Shown one piece after another: positions 16,918-24,975 of a stretch of 32,606 nucleotides of DNA. The position numbers and the translations under genes were made by a program. A model generated the notes under the pieces. It was not told where the DNA came from. It made no database searches and was given only the letters and a program-made list of their open reading frames with translations. Within the stretch, counting starts at the first letter, position 1. The number at the start of each line of letters is the position of its first letter. This DNA is from Ramicandelaber brevisporus (taxonomy: Eukaryota > Kickxellomycota > Ramicandelaberales > Ramicandelaberaceae), in contig MU602925.1 in NCBI GenBank assembly GCA_025201865.1, forward strand, positions 1 through 32,606, in the 5' to 3' direction.

Positions 16918-17636
16918 TCGAGGTGAGAAGTTTACGGTAGGAAGTTGACGATGAGAAGGAAAGCTGTAAGACAAAGTGTTGGAAGCGCGTGATCCCAGCT
17001 TCTCTTTATATCCGAAATCTCGACGGGTCCAAGCTCAATCTTCCGTGCACGCATAGATGCCAAGGCAAAATCTAGATCATCCAAATCGAAAACAACAACA
17101 ACCCTTCCAATGTTTTTTAATTTAGCAAACGAGGCTTGAAGCTGTCACGAATTTAACATTATCTTGGTTGGTTTAATCACACACATATACATTGTTCACC
17201 AAGCTTACCAGCCAACTGGTTGCTGTTTATAGCGAATCGTTACAAAATTTCGAGCACATTACCGCCATCAAATAAGTCCACAGTAAATTTAGAACAATTG
17301 TTGGGAGTTTGCCAAAAATAGATTAAAACTGGCCAATATCGACATCCAAAGACACTTTAGTAATGATGCACATCCTCGAGCCTTGCTCAATGTTGTAGAC
17401 TGCTTTCCTCCATCTTGACCACGAGGCGGGGGAATAGAACTGTGAACAACACAGCCGCACAACAATATTGAATTATATAAGATTGATTTGAAGTTAAAAT
17501 GAATAGATTAATATACTAATTACGGGTTACTCAACTTAGAGTGATTATGCAGTGATATATTAAACATATTATGACGTGATGGTGGAGACACTGCAGATAT
17601 TATCTCTGTTGCTTTTTATGGCTAATGGATATTGTC
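16918..17636. other. Intergenic region, RING gene promoter
   Basis: 719 bases. A TATAAAG on the minus strand (17004-17010) lies ~90 bases upstream of the RING gene start and is a plausible TATA box. The rest is AT-rich and unstructured to my eye. The end near 17636 is the 3' flank of the zinc-finger locus. No gene recognised. Confidence 0.45.
17004..17010 (-). promoter_or_regulatory. Candidate TATA box of the RING-H2 gene
   Basis: The minus strand reads GGATATAAAGAGA about 90 bases 5' of the ATG at 16917. Position and sequence fit a TATA element. The transcription start is not known. Confidence 0.4.
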
Positions 17637-19635
17637 TTACTCACTATAATCACTCAGCACTAGTTCATCGCCGTCGTCATCTTCACACTCACTAATACAT
17701 TGACTCACAGAATTATTTGAATTCACAGTGTTGGCGGTTGTGTCCAGCCGTGTAATGAGAAAGCATGTGGTTAACATTTTCGCATAAAATAGTCGCAACA
17801 TAAGAGCAGGAACTGTCGATGGTTGTTCGCCTTTATGGTCCATGCGTTGATGAGTGAATCTAGAACTACTATTAGAATAACTATAGCCACAGCCAGAAAT
17901 AACACACAGCCAACCGTGAACAATGTCTGGATGATGCCATTGATACGGCTGGCGAATTGCAGCTGTGAGATATGAGTTGCTAATGTGCTGATTATTATTG
18001 GGATCGGCACTTGCATTTACTGCACTTTCTGGCAGAAACGCATTGTCAATTGACTTCTCATCGTATCCATGTTTCTCCTGTAAGTGTGTAAGCAGACATT
18101 CTGGTACCAATCTGCATTCATAACAAATGAATACTCCGGTTGTGGTATGATAGCCATATCGAGTACCACCAGCATAAAAACTATTCACATTCAAATAGTG
18201 AAAGGCGTAATGATTCCTCTTGATAAATGGTTGCACTTGCTGCTGCTGATCATTGTTGTCATCGTCACTGTTAGGTCGTTTTTGTTTCAACCATGATCTA
18301 TGAATGTTTAGAATGTGCATACGAGTCATTTCAACTGTTTTCCACTTTGCACCACAATCAGGAGCGGGACATGACCATTTGTCATCCAAAGACTGCCGGC
18401 TAAGAGTGAAAGGCTTTCCTTGTACTTTAATAATATCTTCAAGTTTGTGATCACGCCGATGCGCGCTAAATGCTTTAACTGAGTTGAAGGAACGTTCGCA
18501 ATTAGAGTACTCACACTCCCATTTTCGCTTCCGGTTTGATACTTCTGTGATCTCACTCTGGTTGGCATCATCTTCATCTTGATTATATTCTAGTTTGTGT
18601 CGACTCACCATACCGCTACTGGTTGAAATAGTACCACTTGCTTGGTCACTGCGAGTAATAATAAAGCACAACGTGCGTGTTTTTGTATAAAATAATCGTA
18701 ATACAAGTGCAGGAGCGATCGATATTTGTTCACCTTGGTGCATTCTTTTCTTGTGATCCCACTTTAAATCACTTGTGTAGCCACAATAGCCACAGTTGGA
18801 AGTAACGCAAAGCCAACCTTGAATAATATCCTGATGATGCTGCCAATGTGGTCGACTAATTGCTGATGCAAGATGTGGGTTATTGAGGTGCTGATTGATT
18901 TCCATTGGGATCGGCATTTGCATTAACTGCACTTTCTGGTAGAATCTCATTATCAACTGACTTTTCATCAAATCCATGCTTCTGCTGCAGATGAGTTAAT
19001 AGACATTCTGGCACCAACCTACATTCGTGGCACAAGAATACTCCAATAACACTATGATAGCCACAACGAACTTCATTCACATGAAAATCATCCACATCAG
19101 TGAAATAAAGTTTGTATCGGGTCATCTGAGATGGAGGCTGCTGATGTTGCTGTTGTTGTCTCATTGTATTATCATGAACTCTTCATATATGCTTATACAC
19201 GCCATTGATTTTTATGGTTGTGATGTCACAATCTGGAAATGGACACGGCCAGCGATCATCTAACGACTGCCGAGTCAGAATGTAAGTCTTGCCAATTATA
19301 AAAAACTCGGTTTGGAGTCTGTGCTCATACTGATGCATTCTCAAACAGCTGCCAGAATTAAAGCTACGATCACATCCAGGATGTTCACAGATGAGCCTAC
19401 GCTGCTTCCTTGGAGTTATTGTGAACTGGTCTTGGTCAGTGTCTTCATCACTGTCATCGTCGTCGCTCTCAGATTTAATGTCAGCTTCCAAAGCAGACTC
19501 GACTTTGGTGTCAATGTCTGAAGTGTGCTGTTCGAGTTTGATATCAGCTGTAGTGAGACTCGGCTCGAGTTTGACTTGCACGTCAACTGTTGCTGTCGTT
19601 GTTGGTGGCTCTGTCTTGATCTTCACAGTTGACAT
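17637..19635 (-). pseudogene. Tandemly duplicated C2H2 / OrsD-like zinc-finger gene with stop and frameshift
   Basis: One ancestral reading frame encoding two copies of the same module. Each module has a C2H2 finger (RSFNS core), a GK..L(S/T)RQSLDD.W linker, a second finger of spacing C-x4-C-x12-H-x4-H, then CxECRLVPECLLTHLQxKHG and WHHxDIxxGWLCVxSxCGY paired Cys/His segments reminiscent of fungal OrsD-type domains. The start is the first ATG (19635). Module A is broken twice: TGA at codon 151 (19183-19185), exactly between the two His of its second finger, and a 4-bp tandem duplication (GATTGATT at 18893-18900, plus strand) that shifts frame where module B is continuous. Module B is intact and could be made as a 446-residue protein from ATG 18977, ending at 17637. 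The N-terminus carries four SUMO-type sites and an acidic run. A nuclear DNA-binding role is inferred. Splicing of a 63-base segment (donor GTGTAT) could skip the stop but would delete the finger. Confidence 0.65.
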
Positions 19636-20197
19636 GGCTGGCTGGCTGGCTGGGTAGATCAGCTGTTCTGTTCTGTTCTGTTCTGCTCTTATGTTGTTGC
19701 TGTTGTTATTGGTAGTGGTCAATCTTCAGTCGAGTAGTTGAGATCTCAGAGAGAGCAAACCAGTCACCTCCTTTCGTGACAAGCAAACGCGAATAAAATC
19801 GACAAATTGGCTTCATCCAAACTGTTACTTCGCAACAATACATTCATCATCGACAACAGCTATTAACTCTATTATCTCTGTCTCTGCATTTTGTGTGTGT
19901 TTGTTAGAGTCAGGTGTTGCTCATGGATACACTCACCCGTGAACTGTAATTTGTTTTTTTTTTTTTTTTTTCAATTTCAGCTTTTTTTTTTACAAAGCAG
20001 CAAGCAGTTCGTTGGGCGAGGAAACACAACATACAACGTGTTGCACAGTTACCACCTATCGACTACGCGGCTATCTTCTCTGCCTCTCGTGAAGGTTTCA
20101 AACAGTTTCTTCTCTGCAAGCGTCACTACGTTTTTGTTTTTGCTTTTTGTTTTTGTTTTTTACTTTCTTTCCTGCTTTTTTTTGCTGGCTACTATTG
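19636..20197. promoter_or_regulatory. Divergent intergenic region, zinc-finger locus / BRD8-like gene
   Basis: 562 bases between divergent starts. It has TTCTG tandem repeats (about 19664-19686), a 19-20 base T run near 19951-19970 ending in CAATTTCAG that resembles a splice acceptor, and further T runs to 20180. A 5' UTR intron of the BRD8-like gene is possible but I cannot place its donor. No other gene is visible. Confidence 0.4.
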
Positions 20198-20771
20198 ATG
20201 ATCTTCAAAGTACCTGGCCGACCTGTTACAGCAGCAGTAGCAGCACCCGCAGAGTCGCTTGTATCCTCTCACCACCAGCCACAGCAGCCACAGCAGCAAC
20301 CACAGCAGCAACAGCCACCTTCGTCTGATTCTTCACCTGTAGTATCTTTTACCCTGCCAGATCGGCATCTAAGCTCAAGCTCAAGCTCAAACTCCTCCTA
20401 TTCTTCATCGCCAGGCAGAAGGTTACAGCTAGAGCCGACAGCAACAAACAAGAGAAAGCGAAAGGCAATTGAGTCGGAGGCGGGTTCTGAAACGAGAGGA
20501 GATGGCGAGCTAAGCGACAGTAGTCTTCCCTCGCGTGATTTCACTCCCGAGTACAGTAGTAGTACGAGCAATAGCGGAAGCGGACTGACTGCTCTGGAGC
20601 GCATATTTTTGTATCAGTCACTTCATAGGTCAGCAGTATCGGCATCGAAAGCAGCTGTCAACGGAAACAGACGCGGCAGAGAGCACGAAGAGAATTGGAC
20701 ACTTGTTGCAGATACAGTCAGGCAATCGATCGACCAATACTCTCAGTCGCTTTGTAATGAATTGCCACAGC

Positions 20772-20822
<51 letters not shown>

Positions 20823-22009
20823 ACATTCTTCCAACAACAGTAACAACAAAAGCAACAACAACAAAAACAAGAAAAACAGGCACAGTCACGGCCAATTGTA
20901 ACTTTAATGGCATCATACACTCAGATTGCTCAATTGACGTTGCACAACCACAGCTTCCACATTTTCACACAATATTGTGCGGAGCGGCAGCTGACAGAGA
21001 CGAGTTGGAGCTGATTGGACAGTGTCACTTGGAATACAGACAATTGATTCCACCAGCTACAGCAACAACGCCTGGCGCCACAAAGACTGGAGACCATGTA
21101 CTGGCGCGAGCAATGTCAGCAGCAGCAATTGATAGAATGACTGAATTGAAGCTATCAATTGTAGATGTATCAAGAGCGATAATGGATATTGAAAAGCTTA
21201 TCGAAGAGAGAGAAGCACAAATTCCAAACGGTCACCATCTCAGTGAACCAGCTGTACAGCCACCCACTCGACCAGCACTAGTTGCTGTGACTGCTAACGC
21301 TACCGCCTCAATGTCTCCTGCAAAACAAATCACCAGTCCCGTAAAACAGTCACCACAGCGGCAGTCTCCTCAGCGAAGGTCATCATCATCAGCAACATCG
21401 AGTCCTCAGCCTCCGTCTCCAGCACGAAGTGTCGATCCTGAGGAGTTGCAGCGAAGACAGCGCTTGTGGCGCAAAAATGCAGTGGCACTGTGGACAGAAC
21501 TCAGTAACCACCGATTTGCCATCTACTTTAAGATGCCGATTCGTGACTCTGAAGCACCCGACTACTCGTCACTCATCAAGCGACCAATGGATCTGCGAAC
21601 ATTGAGGCAACGAATCCGCGATGAGCTGATCAATACAACTGACGACTTGCACCGCGATATTGTGCTCATGTATCAGAACGCGCTTGTTTACAATGAGCCT
21701 GGCACAGATGTATACGAGATTGCATTGGCGAGTTGGGCAGCAGCTGAGGCACTGCTGATGGAGTTTAGGCAGACCGATCCTTTACTGGGCATCAACGTTG
21801 CTACAAATGGCACCGACTCTTCGCAGAGTGACTCTAGCACTGAACAGCAGAGTGATGTGCTAGTACAGCCACCGACGTATATTGTGCAGAGAATGGCAGA
21901 GATTGCACCGCATTCTGTAGCAGCAATGAGACATTCTGGCCCAACAATTCGCAGAAACCCCACATCGGCATCATCATCCAACCAACCACTCCCTACTCGC
22001 TCTCCCTAA
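20198..22009 (+). CDS. BRD8/Bdc1-like bromodomain protein (putative NuA4 subunit)
   Basis: A 603-residue protein from the first ATG (20198). The bromodomain spans ~424-530, with WTELSNHRFAIYF at 432-444, KRPMDLRTL (P463-M-D-L466), RDIVLMYQNALVYN (N494, and the acetyl-lysine-reading Asn499). The series NHR-A, RPMDL, RD-LM-QNA-YN matches BRD8 and fission-yeast Bdc1, subunits of the NuA4/TIP60 histone acetyltransferase, more closely than BET or Gcn5 bromodomains. Upstream, a short helical segment near 128-180 (ALERIFLYQSLHRS, ENWTLVADTVRQS) resembles the SANT-like N-terminus of BRD8, and 300-350 is a probable coiled coil. Low-complexity Ser, Pro and Gln regions separate these, including a 17-residue polyGln. 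Nuclear, acetyl-histone binding is inferred from the family. Confidence 0.88.
20771..20818 (+). repeat. (CAA)16 microsatellite encoding polyGln
   Basis: Sixteen uninterrupted CAA codons follow one CAG, giving 17 Gln within the BRD8-like protein. Its purity predicts length variation between isolates. Confidence 0.95.
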
Positions 22010-22204
22010 TCAAGTCGGCCATCGTCTCTTCTTTTTTTATTACTGTCCTAGCCTAACTGATTAATGTTTTTATTATACTTTACTTTACTTTAATAATATT
22101 TCAGCCATGAATATATCCCCTCGTCCTTTTTTGTTAACTATTTGTATTTTTTTTACAAAATAACAAAAAGAGTTCATTTACAAATGTCCTAATTGCAATG
22201 CTAG
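22010..22204. terminator. Shared 3' region of convergent genes
   Basis: 195 bases between the BRD8-like stop and the stop of the minus-strand membrane protein. AT-rich with T runs (TTTACTTTACTTTAATAATATT near 22078-22100), as expected of fungal 3' ends. Confidence 0.4.
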
Positions 22205-22942
22205 CTAGTAAGCAGTCTCGTTGGTTGATACCGAATTCGATTGAGACCGCTTACGCTGCACTTCATTCCGATCATCCCGTACCTGTTGCCACGCTTCCAA
22301 TTGATCCCTGTATCGTTTGCTCTCCTGCATTCGCAATTTATCATCGGCCCACAGCTGCTCTGCATGCAAATTATACCATTGTGCACCAAGAACCGACATT
22401 GGATGAACTACATGCAAACCACCACTGCCATTACTGCCATTACTGGCACAGCCACTGCCATCTCTTCTTCCACTACAGCTGTCACCGCATGTATTGCTGC
22501 CATTGCTACTACCGGAACGGCTTCGTTGAATCTTAAAGTGGATTTTGCTGCGTCGATGCTCAGCTTTGGAGGGACGTGCTGGCTGTGGAGTAGAGAGCTG
22601 AAGCCAACTAGATAAACGGCGTCGAGACTTTATTGTATCCCAATTTCGGCTGTTGCACTGGTACTCTGGCTGAGACTGTGCACATGGCGTGGTAGCGGTG
22701 GCTGAATGTCGTTTATGGCAGTGAAGTACAACTAACCCGGTGATTATTGCAAGTAACGCAAACAGTAGCAATGCGATGACGATTCCGATTGGCTGAGATA
22801 TGGTACCAAGTTCGCCAAAGCTCCAAGCACTATCCAAAGCCTGTGTTCTGGCCAACGGATGCTGCTCCTGTTGCTGAGCCTGGCGTGGTATTTCTGTACG
22901 CAGTGTTGGAATATCGAGCTGCGACTCCGGTACTGGTGCCAT
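22205..22942 (-). CDS. Single-pass membrane protein of unknown function
   Basis: A 245-residue frame from ATG 22942. A 24-residue hydrophobic helix (51-74, PIGIVIALLLFALLAIITGLVV) is followed by HCHKRH, which predicts a cytosolic C-terminus and an outside, Gln/Pro-containing N-terminus without a signal peptide. The cytosolic part is basic (KSRRRL, EHRRSKIHFKIQRSRS), then Ser/Gly/Asn-rich with four Cys around 152-165, then a helical charged C-terminal segment (190-232). The frame stays open upstream to an ATG at 23134, but that stretch translates T-rich leader sequence and may contain a 5' intron (GAAG|GTACAC with a CAG acceptor). I do not recognise a family. The receptor-tail or scaffold look is only an impression. 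Confidence 0.6.
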   Translation of the reverse strand: MAPVPESQLDIPTLRTEIPRQAQQQEQHPLARTQALDSAWSFGELGTISQPIGIVIALLLFALLAIITGLVVLHCHKRHSATATTPCAQSQPEYQCNSRNWDTIKSRRRLSSWLQLSTPQPARPSKAEHRRSKIHFKIQRSRSGSSNGSNTCGDSCSGRRDGSGCASNGSNGSGGLHVVHPMSVLGAQWYNLHAEQLWADDKLRMQESKRYRDQLEAWQQVRDDRNEVQRKRSQSNSVSTNETAY

Positions 22943-23346
22943 ATTGATTAAATAAAAAAAAAACAAAGTAGAGGAAATGTGCAAGTTGCTGGAAACTGGA
23001 ATAAGAAGAAGAAACAGATGGCTGGTTGATTGATGAAGGGACTGAAAGAAATGAATGGGCTTTTCTGACAAAAAAAAAGAGAGAGATAGATAGAGAGAGT
23101 GTGTACCTTCCGAGTGATATCTTCTTGTGCGCATAAAGTAACTCCTGAAATGTCATGCGCGCAGCAATTTACCAGTAATTGCAGTTGATGGCAATCTACA
23201 GGCTCTCTCTCCTCTCCTCTCTTCCCTTCTCCTCCTGGAGATCATGATATATAGTGTACATTTACTTTATACAAACATTAAGAAACCTTTCTTCAAAAAA
23301 AAAAACCATACTATGCAAAATAGTAATAAAACAACAAGCTATGATG
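22943..23346. other. Intergenic region, promoter of the small membrane protein
   Basis: 404 bases between two minus-strand genes. It contains A runs (22950s, 23070s, 23296-23305), a GAGAGATAGATAGAGAGAG tract (about 23079-23098) and a CTCTCTCCTCTCCTCTC tract (about 23203-23220). An additional upstream coding exon for the membrane protein cannot be excluded. Nothing else recognised. Confidence 0.4.
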
Positions 23347-24813
23347 TTACAATGGACTGTTAATCTGGTTGATGATTTGCTGGCCTTCTTCCGTGATTGA
23401 ACACTGTATAATTTTAACATGTCGCAGCTTCCGCAATCTCATCTTCCTCTTACAACTGTCGCCGTCATGATACAAAATCTCATTGAGAAGGCCATCATCA
23501 ACAACCTTCAATCCTTCCAAACGCATCCATTTCAAGTTTGGGAATCTATGCGGAATGCATTTGAGTCTCTCTGGCGTCATGAAATGCTCAAGATTATTTG
23601 AATCTGGCCACTCTATTGTTCCTTCAGCTCCAACAATTGTCAAATACTCTACCGACGCCATTGGGTTGTTGAGAGCCAGCACATCAAACAATTGTGTAAC
23701 CAAAGTCATTCGATGACCTCCGCGTGCATTAAGATAAATGTAGCGAACGTCCAGCAATGGATAAGTGTCAGGGCTTGCAACCTCTTCCAGTTCGACACGA
23801 CCGAGCGCAGCAACCTCTTCATTGATCTGGAGTGGCCGCACTTTCACACCCGTATCATGTCCCTGCTGCTGTTGTTGTAGCTGTTGTATCTGTTGTATCT
23901 GCTGTATCTGTTGCTGGTTCTGAAGTTGGTTTTCTTCAGCCGCGTCAAAACCATCAATCTCTGCTCTTGGTGTTTCATCACCGTAGTTATTGGTTCGCAG
24001 CCAAATACACAGCCGTCTCAATGCTCCATTGCAATGCGATTCCAGTCCTTCAACCTCAACCGGTGAGTGGTGAACCATAGCAAATGGACCCAGCCGGCGT
24101 ATTGCTGGCAAAATCCGCTTCCTTTCGTTAATATGCCAGCCTGACAGCCGGCCTCTACCTGTGATCACCGTGTTCATAGCCTCCAACTTATTCCACTCTC
24201 GAAGTATAAACGCAAGTGGCGGATCCGTGCCAATAATCGAGAGTCGCTCAAGCCATCCACTAGCTACATCCCAGTGCAAAGGGACGGTGAAGTTGTCGCT
24301 GAGATTGTCAAGACCAAGGAATGGATACTGCCAGCCAGTGATGGGGTTGTCCTTGTCTTCATCCTTGAGAAACATGAGAGCCACGCTTTCAGGGCACTTT
24401 TCAACAATGTCTCTACGATGTTCATTGCTCGAAAACGGAATCGCATTGATGAATCCCAATAACGCAGTAACGTAATAAGGGCTGCCGCCAGGCAAAACAC
24501 GCAGTCGAATGATGCGATGGCAGTTATCGAGTAGCCATGCATGAAGCGAGAGGTAGTTTGCAGTAGTGGACTCGGATAGCTCGGCATCATTCGTGTCGCT
24601 GACACACAGCTCGCGGATCAAATGGCCATACTTGGCGAGGTATTGACCAAGTGAGAGATGGTGGTATCGATGTCGAACCAGATACACGAGACGTGAATGG
24701 ACTGCCGGGACGAACGCAGTGTTCCACGCACAGCAAACAAGAGACAGGCTAACCACGTCGCAGTGGTCCAAGTGCGCTGCAATCTCGAGCAAGATGTCCG
24801 CTGGCACGAACAT
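23347..24813 (-). CDS. F-box protein with leucine-rich C-terminal region
   Basis: A 488-residue protein, probably a substrate receptor of an SCF ubiquitin ligase. The F-box is at the extreme N-terminus (residues 2-45: FVPADILLEIAAHLDHCDVV, SLVCCAWN), as is usual for large fungal F-box families. I chose ATG 24813 because the frame upstream would run through the divergent PI4-kinase start and has no F-box-like sequence. The rest is a series of Leu/Ile-rich segments suggestive of irregular leucine-rich repeats, interrupted by a polar Gln insert (QQIQQIQQIQQLQQQQQ). The last ~90 residues (PNLKWMRLEGLKVVDDGLL, LRHVKIIQCSITEEG) are the most repeat-like. The substrate is unknown. Confidence 0.85.
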   Translation of the reverse strand: MFVPADILLEIAAHLDHCDVVSLSLVCCAWNTAFVPAVHSRLVYLVRHRYHHLSLGQYLAKYGHLIRELCVSDTNDAELSESTTANYLSLHAWLLDNCHRIIRLRVLPGGSPYYVTALLGFINAIPFSSNEHRRDIVEKCPESVALMFLKDEDKDNPITGWQYPFLGLDNLSDNFTVPLHWDVASGWLERLSIIGTDPPLAFILREWNKLEAMNTVITGRGRLSGWHINERKRILPAIRRLGPFAMVHHSPVEVEGLESHCNGALRRLCIWLRTNNYGDETPRAEIDGFDAAEENQLQNQQQIQQIQQIQQLQQQQQGHDTGVKVRPLQINEEVAALGRVELEEVASPDTYPLLDVRYIYLNARGGHRMTLVTQLFDVLALNNPMASVEYLTIVGAEGTIEWPDSNNLEHFMTPERLKCIPHRFPNLKWMRLEGLKVVDDGLLNEILYHDGDSCKRKMRLRKLRHVKIIQCSITEEGQQIINQINSPL

Positions 24814-24975
24814 GTCCGAGTGAAAAATACAAGAGTTGACACGTCTGATGGAGATGCACAGATACAAAACACACATACGAAGCACAGTTCGGAGTATCCT
24901 CTCTTTCAACCTCGATAGTTTGATAACTTTTTTTTCAGACAGTTTTTGTTTTTTTTTGTTTTTCATAACTGCGAG
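24814..24975. promoter_or_regulatory. Short divergent promoter, F-box gene / STT4
   Basis: Only 162 bases separate the two start codons. T runs (TTTTTTTTCAGACAG and further T tracts at 24928-24962) lie just before STT4. TTTTTTTTCAG resembles a splice acceptor but conserved sequence does not require an upstream exon. Confidence 0.4.

Noticed and set aside
11332-24813. A dedicated ubiquitin gene cluster (USP-like, RING, F-box, near Atg8)
   Set aside because: Different strands, separate promoters and unrelated subtypes; these are abundant families in fungi, so proximity is probably chance.
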